Shown here in pieces: positions 36,252 to 47,311 of a stretch of 64,000 nt of DNA; the stretch's first letter is position 1; each line of letters starts with the position of its first letter. A program made the translations under genes and the position numbers. The notes under the pieces are model-generated. The model was not told the origin of the DNA and ran no database searches. It saw nothing but the letters and a program-made list of their open reading frames with translations. The stretch comes from Nyssa sinensis (lineage: Eukaryota; Streptophyta; Magnoliopsida; Cornales; Nyssaceae). Location: the NCBI GenBank assembly GCA_008638375.1, contig CM018032.1, positions 32,056,751 to 32,120,750 on the forward strand, given 5' to 3'.

Positions 36252-36794
36252 AAAAATAAGTTTGTCCGCAAACTTAACGGTTCTAACTCCGGGGGTTCTC
36301 GTGGTTTCTGTGGTTCTTCTAACATCATGGCCTAACTGAGTTAGGCGTTTCACATTTGCTGAGGATCAAGTTTTACTGTCACATCAGATCAAGTTTTACT
36401 GTCACATCAATTATCGTAAGATTCTTTCTATAATTTCAAGTGTACCTCGAAATCCTCACGTGAGTCCCAATTGTATTCTATGGTTCCTCTAGCCTGTATT
36501 TCATAAGTTCTGTACCTTAACATGGTTCAATGACGATTCTGTTGACAATTAGTAAGCAATAAGTTAAATGGTCTAAGCGTTCAGTGTCTATATTCAGTTA
36601 GCAATATATGTGGAAAAATGACATAAAACATAATTTAATACAAGTAACCCTAAGGGTATTGTTTTCTTAGATTCTATCATCATCTTGTGAAAATTTGAGC
36701 AATTAATATGTCACGTAAGAGTTCTATGTCTATGTTCAATCCAGCAATATATATAGGGATGTAAATATTCAGTGCCAAGTGAAATGTGGGCAGG
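36252..36794 (-). other. Element B internal region after gag
   Basis: About 540 bp between the gag stop and the polypurine tract. No protease or other pol sequence is readable, which marks the pol deletion. Confidence 0.6.
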
Positions 36795-37764
36795 CTATGG
36801 GTAGACTAAAGGAATACCTGCGACTACAGAGGTTGTAGCCTGCACATCCTCTGGAAAAATGGAGAAAACTCGTCCTGCCTGCTGTTGGACGTTTCCTTGT
36901 CCACTCCTCTGGGTCGGGGGTCTAGGTGCTGCTATTGCTGGTGTTGTTGGTCCACCCGAGGCAATACTAGTCGTGGCCTGAGCATTCTGGGGACATAGTC
37001 TCGCAATATGCCCTTCCTTGCCACAATAGTAACAAGTGTTGCTACCCCTAAGGCACTGGCCTTTGTGGACCTTCTGGCAGCGAGTGCATTGGGTAGCGCT
37101 TCCTTTAGTATGGTCTGGCCTCCTCTGAATGGGCTCTGTGGTTTGGGATTCAGTCCCTGGTCTAATAAATATAGGTCCTAGTCCAGAGGAAGAAGGCCCT
37201 TGCCCCCTACTCTGGTTACCTCCCTGTTTCTGGTTCCCTCGTCTCTTGGCGTACTCCTCACCACTCCTTTCTATAATACGGGCCGTTTCCACGACATCAT
37301 CATAAGTAGTCAGTCGATGGGATACCAGTCTATCTTTGATAGGCCACTTCAGTCCTTCCTCAAATTTGCGAGCCTTCAAGTCTTCGGTACTGATAGCACC
37401 AAGGACAAATCTGGCCAACTCAGTAAATCTGGCCTCGTATTGCTCTACCGTCATTGCCCCCTGTTGTAGTACCATAAACTCTGCAACTCTTCGGTTCCGT
37501 ACTTCTTGGGAAAAGTACTTCTTATTGAAGATATCAGTAAATCGTTGCCAGTTCATGCCTGGCTCTTTATCTTCTTCTATCATCCACCATTTATGTGCCA
37601 TACCTTTGAGCAGATAAGTGGCGTATGCCACTTTTTGGATCTCAGTGCATATCAGGATTTTGAAGATCCTGTTCATCTCTAGTAACCACTCCTCAGCTAT
37701 AGTGGCTCCTCGTGTACCGTCGAAAGTCGGGGGTTTCATTTTCTGAAACCGCTCATATAAGTAT
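36795..37764 (-). pseudogene. gag: Element B gag, C-terminal part
   Basis: About 320 codons of a Ty3/Gypsy gag on the minus strand, cut from its start by element T. It begins in the segment leading to PPTFDGTRGA, runs through the capsid-like gag domain (EWLLEMNRIF, WQRFTDIFNKKYF, EQYEARFTELARF), and has a zinc knuckle CYYCGKEGHIARLC (CX2CX4HX4C, bases 36993-37034). It then stops shortly after GRVFSIFPEDVQ, where autonomous relatives run on into protease. The apparent ATG at 37772 belongs to the inserted LTR, not to gag. The rest of the gene is at 52234-52427. The product would coat element RNA in virus-like particles. Confidence 0.9.
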
Positions 37765-39230
37765 TGTAACACCCCGACCCTGATTAAGTAATGATTAGTT
37801 ACTAATCATTTATCTGAACCAAACATAAAGAATAATTAAGAAGCTAACCTAATTAGGAGTTGACTGAAAGAAACCGCGTCGAAAAATAAGCTACAGAATG
37901 AAAGTTAGGAAGAAAACAGTGAAACTGCATTAATGCGCAGCCAAACAGGGCCTAAGCCCGAAATATGGGAAAAAGACCAAAAATGTGGCCAAGAGGATTT
38001 GATCCCTTGACCAACCTAGGCAGAATTGGGGTTACCAAAAATTTACCATCTAGGCTAGGAACCTCTTTGTGAACATATGTGCAAAGATATGTATTTAAAT
38101 ACCATTCAGATTTGGCCATTCCCCAAAGTGACCAATACCCAAACATGCAACACCTCAGCATTACATCATGCTATAGCCATCATGCCTATAGTCTCATGAT
38201 GAAACCTCTCTCCCAACCAAATTGCATGCAAAATAATCATGCATTTGGGGAGATGAAAAGGGCAAGAGAGATGTGAGATTTGTATATTTCCATATATGCA
38301 TTCTCCATGCATATGTGCAGATCTGCCATTTAGAGAGTATTGATATACTGTTTATAGAGAGAGAAAGTGGTGAGAGAGAGAGAGAACCTAGAGAGAGAGT
38401 GAGAGATACACAAGGGTGTACATTGGAAATCCATTAGAGGAAGCTAGAGATTGGAACTGAAGGGCTGCACGACTGGGGGAGGATCCAATCCAGCTCTTGA
38501 AGCTTCTGCTTGAGCACAACCAGTGAGGAAACCACTGTACACGTGAGTTATTCAAAAATTTTTTTGGAAATTCTCTTGAATTTAAGCTACTGTTTTATAG
38601 CTTTTAGGACCTGTTATTGCATGTACCATAGCTTAACTTGAAAAACTGAGTTGGTTGCGACTGGTTTGAACCTCCAGAACTGCCCCAAAACCCGAAACCC
38701 ATGGCAAACCGCCATTGATAGACCTCGGGTTACAGGTCTGAATCGACCTTAACCAAGTGACTCTTTGCTTATCAAAGCATGAAATGGACCATCCTAGGAC
38801 CCCGAAAAACACTATACACGACCTAGAGACCTAGGTCTACGCCCTCAAAACCGAGGCTATTCTTCTCGGCCCAAAAACCAAATCTTTAAATCTGACCCCT
38901 AAACCGAGATTGATGAGTTGGGAATGGAAGCTCATGTTGTAAGGGTTGCAGAGGATCAAACCTCGTGCAAAATGATGAAGGAATGAGGCTGTATGGACTG
39001 ACTGTATTTTCCCACAATAATCGGCTAGAACAGTCCCCTATTGTTGATTGTGATGCTTGAAATCGATGCCAAATGGATGATATTACTCCTAGAAACATTT
39101 TGGAAAGAAAACCAGTGGGAATCGCTGTATGAAAACCTACGAATTGGGAGAGAAAATTCTGAAATTTTCTAGGGCAACAGTGGCCCTAGACGGGTGGGGA
39201 CGATGAACAGTAACGGGTTTGGATCGGGTC

Positions 39231-39253
39231 TTCGGGTCGGGCCCCGACCCGAA
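39231..39253. promoter_or_regulatory. Perfect palindrome in T LTR 1
   Basis: Arms TTCGGGTCGGG and CCCGACCCGAA with one base between. It is repeated in LTR 2 (44629-44651) and LTR 3 (50028-50050). Related GGTCGGG/CCCGACC hairpins occur in other LTRs. The role is unknown. Confidence 0.6.
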
Positions 39254-39324
39254 TAAAAAGGATATAAACCGAACTTAAACTGCGTCGTTTTGTTACTGTT
39301 AAATTTAAAATTAAATTGTAGGGC

Positions 39325-39343
39325 TGACGTCATCCTGACGTCA
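39325..39343. promoter_or_regulatory. Paired TGACGTCA site in T LTR 1
   Basis: TGACGTCATCCTGACGTCA, two bZIP-type palindromes 11 bp apart start to start. Confidence 0.55.
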
Positions 39344-41435
39344 ACACATTACCTTGAACCGGACTGGACCGGTCTGGTTCAGTCGCATGCTGACTGAACC
39401 GTTTGGTTCGGTTACAATTTTCTGGTATTTACAAAATGACCCCAACAGTTTTAGGAAATTCAACTCTGGCCCAGATTCTGGAATTTTATTCCATTTATAC
39501 CCCTGATAAATTAATAAATAATAAATTAAATTATTTAATTAATTTATTAATTAAATAAAAATGACCAAATTACCCCTAGGTCATAAATAAGTCAAACGGA
39601 GTCCGAATAAAGTAAACGAATAGTGGTTTTTGACTATTTTGGACGTTCCGAACTCAATGGTGTGGTCCGTTTTACGAGACGAGGCTTCAAAAATTACGAT
39701 ACGTTAAAGTACAAATTACCAAATTGCCCCTAATGTAGCCGATGTCCAAATAAGACAAGTTATTAGTGTAATCTTATTTTCTTGGGCCTTCTGAGATCAA
39801 CAGTGAGGTCCGATTCACGAGACGGGACTCCGAAAAATATGACGCGCGAAATGACCAAACTACCCCTAAGGTACCCGAAGCCCAAATGAAACTAAAAGAT
39901 AGTCTATTTTGACTATGTCGGACATTCCAAACCCAACGGTGAAGTCCATAACACCAAAATAGGTACTGAAAATTTAGTCACGTGAAAAATAAAACTCATC
40001 AAGTCACCACGAGTTGACTAGTAAGACCAATCCTAGGAGGTTAGGATACGTCAGGCCTAAAATTAAATGAAAGAGCATGAATAGGTAACGATTTAAGGTA
40101 AATGTGAAGTTAACGAGTTCTTTATAATTTTCTTAGGAAATACAAAGGAAAGGGAAAAGCCCACCAGTAGTGCAAACCCGGGGAATCAAGGTGAGTAACC
40201 TCACATTTGAAGTGGAGATTTAATTCCACGGATTTGAATGATGTTTTAAATATCAAATTCTGTCTTTACACAATTCCGTTTTAAATATTCTGTTATGACA
40301 TGCTTCCTGAATAATTTACTACTGTTCTCTGAGATATACTTCTGCATGTCTAAAATTCCGACTTCAAATGTTATTATATATCCTGAATTTACATGTTTCA
40401 CGTATTTCAATACCCTATCATGAGATTATGAACTGTATGTTTTGAATGCTTTTAAATGCATCCACACGAAGGAATTATGGGTTAAATGCTTTTAAATGCA
40501 AGATAAATTGTGCATAAGCACCATGGATTTCTATCGGGTTTCTTAGGAACCCAACTACGATACAAATAAATGCCAGGTAGCAGGATCTAATCCCCCAGGC
40601 ATATGAGATATCTCCACGAAAAGTAAAATGGGAATCTGGTTCGAAACGGATTCTGTTAATGAAAGTGATAAGGTGTGTGTTGAAAATGGAAGCAGGCTTT
40701 TTCCTCATTTTCACCATGCATATTTACATGATTTGAAATTCACATACTTTATTCCGAAAGTACAGGTTAGCTTGAATACTGTAATGTTTCAAAGCCATTG
40801 TTTAAAGAATGCATGTACTCTATGTTCCAAGTATACGAGCAATTGGTAGTGAGTATTTTACAAAATTCTCACGTGCGAAACCACTACCAATTGAAACCCG
40901 TGACAGATGTTAGAATTACTCACTGGGCTTTTCGAAGCTCACCCCATTCCCTAACATTTTTCAGGTGATGACGATGGGTGGACCCTTGCCCAATTTGGGG
41001 AAAAATGATAGGCAGCTCCATTAGGATTCTGGAGATATTTTTGGGAAGCATTAGGGCCTATGGTTGGTCGAATTTTGATGTCGTACTTTTGGGACAATTA
41101 TGTATTTAAGCCCAAGAGGCAACCACATATGTACTTAAGCCCTTGAGGCATTTGAATATGTATCATGTATAAGACTTTAATTTTTAGTATGCTCTGATGT
41201 GATTATTCATGTGTACCGCTATGAAGAGCGACAGTACCGGACGGCTGTGCGAAAGTTTTTAAAGGATTTTTTAAAAAAAAAAAAAAGAAAAGGGTTTTCA
41301 CGCTTCCGCAAATCAAGGCCGCACCGCTATTCGATACCGTCGCCCAAGTTTTGCCTTGCCCTCAGGCTCCCGGGCCTGAAGGCGGCGGTCGCGATCCGAG
41401 ATCCGCACAGGGTGGGTTTCGGGTCGTGACAAGAG

Positions 41436-41448
41436 TGGTATCAGAGCC
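41436..41448 (+). promoter_or_regulatory. tRNA-iMet primer binding site, element T copy 1
   Basis: TGGTATCAGAGCC lies four bases after the LTR end. It is complementary to the 3' end of plant initiator tRNA-Met, the usual primer for minus-strand synthesis in this lineage. Confidence 0.9.
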
Positions 41449-41474
41449 AAGGTTGGAAAAAAATTAAGATTTCT

Positions 41475-41499
41475 GATACCACAAGAGTGGTATCAGAGC
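41475..41499 (+). repeat. Hairpin carrying a second primer-site copy, copy 1
   Basis: GATACCAC (41475-41482), loop AAGA, GTGGTATC (41487-41494). The right arm is part of a second TGGTATCAGAGC (41488-41499), 52 bases after the first. Confidence 0.8.
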
Positions 41500-41912
41500 A
41501 CTAGGTTAACTAAAACAAACTTAGTGACATTAGAGGAATTAGGAACGAAACCATAAGTTAGGTAGACTTTAGGCTGCCTAAGATATGTAAAGTGTGTGAC
41601 GAAATGTGAAGGCGGGGTATGGGACCCGCGTTATAGGATACAGATATATGAAGTATGTGACGTGAAGTAAAGGCGGGGTATGGGACCCGTAGTACATGAA
41701 ATAGAGATGTGAAGTATGTGATACGAAACGAAGACGGGGTATGGGACCCGTAGTTAGATAAGGCAGTGTAATGAAGACAAGAAATAAATGTAGGTTATAA
41801 AACACCACAGAATCAAACATAGTGATATAATAAACCTCGAAACATGAGATAAGTAAATGAAAACCTTATGCGATGATGAAAAACTAACAGAAATATGTGT
41901 TTTTCAGCAAAA

Positions 41913-43070
41913 ATGGTAAACACCAGGAGAAACGTGAGGAATTCAAATGACAGACTCGACCGAGTTGAACATATACTGGAAGCAATGGCTCAGAACATAG
42001 CTAACATGCAAGCACAAGTCAGAGCGCCACAACCGGTGCAAAATCCTTTGCCACAACCAAATCCTGGACAACCTACTGAAACAGTCAACACGACGAGTTA
42101 TAAAACGTTCCAGGGTTTTAAACCCCCTAGATTTGACGGTCTAGATACGACAATCGATGCAGAATCATGGGTTCGGGAGATGGAACGTATATTTACGGTT
42201 ATGACATGTACTGAGGAGCAAAAGGTCTCTTTTGCTACTTTTACCTTTAAGGATGGAGCCCATGAGTGGTGGCTGCTGGAGAAAGAAAGGGAGCCGCCAA
42301 TGACCTGGACAAGATTTCTAGAAGTGTTTTATGAAAAATACTTTCCAAGGTCATTGAAAAACCAAAAAATAGCAGAGTTTGCAGTTCTAACCCAGGGAAC
42401 AATGACAGTGGCGGAATACGAGACTAAGTTTATGAGATTAGCCCGATTTGCACCCCACATGGTCCAGACTGAAGATCTGAAGGCTAGGAAGTTTGAAGCT
42501 GGCCTCAAGGATAGTATCAGATACCGACTTGAACCATTCGAACTCCCTACATATAATGCAGTAGTAGATCGTGCTAAGATTTTTGAGAGAGCGGGTAATG
42601 CCTTATCTCAAAAGAAGGACAAAAATAAAGTAGGCGCCACTTCCCAACAAATGAAAAAGACGAAGACAGGAACCAAGAGTATGACTACTGTCAATGAGAA
42701 GGGTGACGGTAGCCAGAAGTCAGGAGAGATTCCTACCTGTCCTACTTGTCAGAAGAAGCACTTTGCGCCCTGTCGACAGTATTCAGGAGTCTGCTACAGA
42801 TGTGGCCTACGTGGGCATCTTATCAAAGATTGTCCCCAAGGAAGTTCAGCTGTCAAGGAGCCTACCGCGATAGCTTCATCTACTACGCCACAAGTACAGG
42901 CTACAACTACTGAAAAACCAGGAGGAGGTAAAGAACCTATGAGGTACGGGCGAGTGTTCAACATATATTCTAATGCTGCACAACCTTCAACATGTCAATT
43001 AGGTACATATCTTAATGCTTACATTACTGCATATAGACTTGTAGCTTATTTTCGACTACTTAACACATGA
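41913..43070 (+). CDS. gag: Gag polyprotein, element T copy 1, open
   Basis: 385 codons, open throughout. I chose the ATG at 41913 (MVNTRRN) over the in-frame ATG at 41895 because element B's gag also begins MVNTR. Order: N-terminal Gln/Pro-rich segment (to about residue 60), PPRFDGLD (71-78), the Ty3/Gypsy capsid-like gag domain (about 85-215, with EWWLLEKERE, WTRFLEVFYEKYF, EYETKFMRLARF), a Lys/Thr-rich linker, CPTC...HFAPC, and a zinc knuckle CYRCGLRGHLIKDC (residues 294-307, CX2CX4HX4C). After GRVFNIYSNAAQPS it leaves the family pattern and ends with about 27 novel residues (TCQLGTYLNAY...). Relatives run on into protease there. The likely job is to assemble RNA-packaging particles in the cytoplasm. 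With no pol, enzymes must come from elsewhere. Confidence 0.9.
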   Translation: MVNTRRNVRNSNDRLDRVEHILEAMAQNIANMQAQVRAPQPVQNPLPQPNPGQPTETVNTTSYKTFQGFKPPRFDGLDTTIDAESWVREMERIFTVMTCTEEQKVSFATFTFKDGAHEWWLLEKEREPPMTWTRFLEVFYEKYFPRSLKNQKIAEFAVLTQGTMTVAEYETKFMRLARFAPHMVQTEDLKARKFEAGLKDSIRYRLEPFELPTYNAVVDRAKIFERAGNALSQKKDKNKVGATSQQMKKTKTGTKSMTTVNEKGDGSQKSGEIPTCPTCQKKHFAPCRQYSGVCYRCGLRGHLIKDCPQGSSAVKEPTAIASSTTPQVQATTTEKPGGGKEPMRYGRVFNIYSNAAQPSTCQLGTYLNAYITAYRLVAYFRLLNT

Positions 43071-43149
43071 ATGTGACAGACCAAAATAACGAAAAGAGAC
43101 TAGAACCCCAGAAATAAGAACACTCGAGTTTTGAGGACAAAACTATTTT

Positions 43150-43162
43150 AAGGGGGGAAGGA
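43150..43162 (+). promoter_or_regulatory. Polypurine tract, element T copy 1
   Basis: AAGGGGGGAAGGA immediately before LTR 2. The preceding GAGGACAAAACTATTTT is the Del/Tekay-type motif. Confidence 0.85.
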
Positions 43163-46100
43163 TGTAACACCCCGACCCTGATTAAGTAATGATTAGTTAG
43201 TAATCATTTATCTGAACTAAACATAAAGAATAATTAAGAAGCTAACCTAATTAGGAGTTGACCAGAAGAAACCGCGTCGAAAAATAAGCTACAGAATGAT
43301 AGTTAGGGAAAAAACAAGGAAACTGCATTAATGCGCAGCCAAACAGGGCCTAAGACCGAAATATGGGAAAAAGACCAAAAATGTGGCCAAGAGGATTTGA
43401 TCCCTTGACCAACCTAGGCAGAATTTGGGTTACCAAAAATTTACCATCTAGGCTAGGAACCTCTTTGTGAACATATGTGCAAAGATATGTATTTAAATAC
43501 CATTCAGATTTGGCCATTCCCCAAAGTGACCAATACCCAAACATGCAACACCTCAGCATTACATCATGCTACAGCCATCATGCCTATAGTCTCATGATGA
43601 AACCTCTCTCCCAACCAAATTGCATGCAAAATAATCATGCATTTGGGGAGATGAAAAGGGCAAGAGAGATGTGAGATTTGTATATTTCCATATATGCATT
43701 CTCCATGCATATGTGCAGATCTGCCATTTAGAGAGTGTTGATATACTGTTTATAGAGAGAGAAAGTGGTGAGAGAGAGAGAGAACCTAGAGAGAGAGTGA
43801 GAGATACACAAGGGTGTACATTGGAAATCCATTAGAGGAAGCTAGAGATTGGAACTGAAGGGCTGCACGACTGGGGGAGGATCCAATCCAGCTCTTGAAG
43901 CTTCTGCTTGAGCACAACCAGTGAGGAAACCACTGTACACGTGAGTTATTCAAAATTTTTTTTGGAAATTCTCTTGAATTTAAGCTACTGTTTTATAGCT
44001 TTTAGGACCTGTTATTGCATGTACCATAGCTTAACTTGAAAAACTGAGTTGGTTGCGACTGGTTTGAACCTCTAGAACTGCCCCAAAACCCGAAACCCAT
44101 GGCAAACCGCCATTGATAGACCTCGGGTTACAGGTCTGAATCGACCTTAACCAAGTGACTCTTTGCTTATCAAAGCATGAAATGGACCATCCTAGGACCC
44201 CGAAAAACACTATACACGACCTAGAGACCTAGGTCTACGCCCTCAAAACCGAGGCTATTCTTCTTGGCCCAAAAACCAAATCTTTAAATCTGACCCCTAA
44301 ACCGAGATTGATGAGTTGGGAATGGAAGCTCATGTTGTAAGGGTTGCAGAGGATCAAACCTCGTGCAAAATGATGAAGGAATGAGGTTGTATGGACTGAC
44401 TGTATTTTCCCACAATAATCGGCTAGAACAGTCCCCTACTGTTGATTGTGATGCTTGAAATCGATGCCAAATGGATGATATTACTCCTAGAAACATTTTG
44501 GAAAGAAAACCAGTGGGAATTGCTGTATGAAAACCTACGAATTGGGAGAGAAAATTCTGAAATTTTCTAGGGCAACAGTGGCCCTAGACGGGTGGGGACG
44601 ATGAACAGTAACGGGTTTGGATCGGGTCTTCGGGTCGGGCCCCGACCCGAATAAAAAGGATATAAACCGAACTTAAACTGCGTCGTTTTGTTACTGTTAA
44701 ATTTAAAATTAAATTGTAGGGCTGACGTCATCCTGACGTCAACACATTACCTTGAACCGGACTGGACCGGTCTGGTTCAGTCGCATGCTGACTGAACCGT
44801 TTGGTTCGGTTACAATTTTCTGGTATTTACAAAATGACCCCAACAGTTTTAGGAAATTCAACTCTGGCCCAGATTCTGGAATTTTATTCCATTTATACCC
44901 CTGATAAATTAATAAATAATAAATTAAATTATTTAATTAATTTATTAATTAAATAAAAATGACCAAATTACCCCTAGGTCATAAATAAGTCAAACGGAGT
45001 CCGAATAAAGTAAACGAATAGTGGTTTTTGACTATTTTGGACGTTCCGAACTCAATGGTGTGGTCCGTTTTACGAGACGAGGCTTCAAAAATTACGATAC
45101 GTTAAAGTACAAATTACCAAATTGCCCCTAATGTAGCCGATGTCCAAATAAGACAATTTATTAGTGTAATCTTATTTTCTTGGGCCTTCTGAGATCAACA
45201 GTGAGGTCCGATTCACGAGACGGGACTCCGAAAAATATGACGCGCGAAATGACCAAACTACCCCTAAGGTACCCGAAGCCCAAATGAAACTAAAAGATAG
45301 TCTATTTTGACTATGTCGGACATTCCAAACCCAACGGTGAAGTCCATAACACCAAAATAGGTACTGAAAATTTAGTCACGTGAAAAATAAAACTCATCAA
45401 GTCACCACGAGTTGACTAGTAAGACCAATCCTAGGAGGTTAGGATACGTCAGGCCTAAAATTAAATGAAAGAGCATGAATAGGTAACGATTTAAGGTAAA
45501 TGTGAAGTTAACGAGTTCTTTATAATTTTCTTAGGAAATACAAAGGAAAGGGAAAAGCCCACCAGTAGTGCAAACCCGGTGAATCAAGGTGAGTAACCTC
45601 ACATTTGAAGTGGAGATTTAATTCCACGGATTTGAATGATGTTTTAAATATCAAATTCTGTCTTTACACAATTCCGTTTTAAATATTCTGTTATGACATG
45701 CTTCCTGAATAATTTACTACTGTTCTCTGAGATATACTTCTGCATGTCTAAAATTCCGACTTCAAATGTTATTATATATCCTGAATTTACATGTTTCACG
45801 TATTTCAATACCCTATCATGAGATTATGAACTGTATGTTTTGAATGCTTTTAAATGCATCCACACGAAGGAATTATGGGTTAAATGCTTTTAAATGCAAG
45901 ATAAATTGTGCATAAGCACCATGGATTTCTATCGGGTTTCTTAGGAACCCAACTACGATACGAATAAATGCCAGGTAGCAGGATCTAATCCCCCAGGCAT
46001 ATGAGATATCTCCACGAAAAGTAAAATGGGAATCTGGTTCGAAACGGATTCTGTTAATGAAAGTGATAAGGTGTGTGTTGAAAATGGAAGCAGGCTTTTT

Positions 46101-46830
46101 CCTCATTTTCACCATGCATATTTACATGATTTGAAATTCACATACTTTATTCCGAAAGTACAGGTTAGCTTGAATACTGTAATGTTTCAAAGCCATTGTT
46201 TAAAGAATGCATGTACTCTATGTTCCAAGTATACGAGCAATTGGTAGTGAGTATTTTACAAAATTCTCACGTGCGAAACCACTACCAATTGAAACCCGTG
46301 ACAGATGTTAGAATTACTCACTGGGCTTTTCGAAGCTCACCCCATTCCCTAACATTTTTCAGGTGATGACGATGGGTGGACCCTTGCCCAATTTGGGGAA
46401 AAATGATAGGCAGCTCCATTAGGATTCTGGAGATATTTTTGGGAAGCATTAGGGCCTATGGTTGGTCGAATTTTGATGTCGTACTTTTGGGACAATTATG
46501 TATTTAAGCCCAAGAGGCAACCACATATGTACTTAAGCCCTTGAGGCATTTGAATATGTATCATGTATAAGACTTTAATTTTTAGTATGCTCTGATGTGA
46601 TTATTCATGTGTACCGCTATGAAGAGCGACAGTACCGGACGGCTGTGCGAAAGTTTTTAAAGGATTTTTTAAAAAAAAAAAAAAAGAAAAGGGTTTTCAC
46701 GCTTCCGCAAATCAAGGCCGCACCGCTATTCGATACCGTCGCCCAAGTTTTGCCTCGCCCTCAGGCTCCCGGGCCTGAAGGCGGCGGTCGCGATCCGAGA
46801 TCCGCACAGGGTGGGTTTCGGGTCGTGACA
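43163..46830 (+). repeat. Element T, LTR 2 (middle)
   Basis: 3668 bp. At nearly every site where LTRs 1 and 3 differ, this one has the LTR 3 state. Near its A-run and in its last ten bases (GTCGTGACA) it matches LTR 1. Confidence 0.95.
44723..44741. promoter_or_regulatory. Paired TGACGTCA site in T LTR 2
   Basis: Same 19-bp sequence as at 39325. Confidence 0.55.
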
Positions 46831-46834
46831 AGAG

Positions 46835-46847
46835 TGGTATCAGAGCC
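46835..46847 (+). promoter_or_regulatory. tRNA-iMet primer binding site, element T copy 2
   Basis: TGGTATCAGAGCC four bases after LTR 2. Confidence 0.9.
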
Positions 46848-47311
46848 AAGGTTGGAAAAAAATTAAGATTTCTGATACCACAAGAGTGGTATCAGAGCAC
46901 TAGGTTAACTAAAACAAACTTAGTGACATTAGAGGAATTAGGAACGAAACCATAAGTTAGGTAGACTTTAGGCTGCCTAAGATATGTAAAGTGTGTGACG
47001 AAATGTGAAGGCGGGGTATGGGACCCGCGTTATAGGATACAGATATATGAAGTATGTGACGTGAAGTAAAGGCGGGGTATGGGACCCGTAGTACATGAAA
47101 TAGAGATGTGAAGTATGTGATACGAAACGAAGACGGGGTATGGGACCCGTAGTTAGATAAGGCAGTGTAATGAAGACAAGAAATAAATGTAGGTTATAAA
47201 ACACCACAGAATCAAACATAGTGATATAATAAACCTCGAAACATGAGATAAGTAAATGAAAACCTTATGCGATGATGAAAAACTAACAGAAATATGTGTT
47301 TTTCAGCAAAA

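Larger units (their letters stand above)
37765..41431 (+). repeat. Element T, LTR 1
   Basis: TGTAACACC...GGGTCGTGACA. GA-rich tracts lie at about 38356-38404, a long palindrome at 39231-39253, paired TGACGTCA at 39325-39343, shared GTCCGTTTTACGAGACG modules near 39660-39960, and an A-run near 41271-41290. It differs from LTRs 2 and 3 at about 16-20 positions I could see, for example GGGGAATC versus GGTGAATC near 40180. Confidence 0.95.
41432..43162 (+). mobile_element. Element T internal region 1
   Basis: It contains AGAG, the primer site, a second primer-site copy in a hairpin, three copies of CGGGGTATGGGACCCG-type sequence (about 41613-41750), gag, and the polypurine tract. No pol-derived sequence is readable between gag and the tract. 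Confidence 0.9.

Noticed and set aside
37200..37617. Plus-strand ORFs of about 90 codons
   Set aside because: They are antisense shadows of element B gag.
43350..43674. ORFs of 65-70 codons repeated in all three T LTRs
   Set aside because: They repeat only because the LTRs are near identical; no start context, domain or codon signal supports them.
46597..46866. 89-codon ORF crossing the LTR 2/internal junction
   Set aside because: The matching ORF in LTR 1 changes frame with the length of the A-run, so it is not conserved coding.
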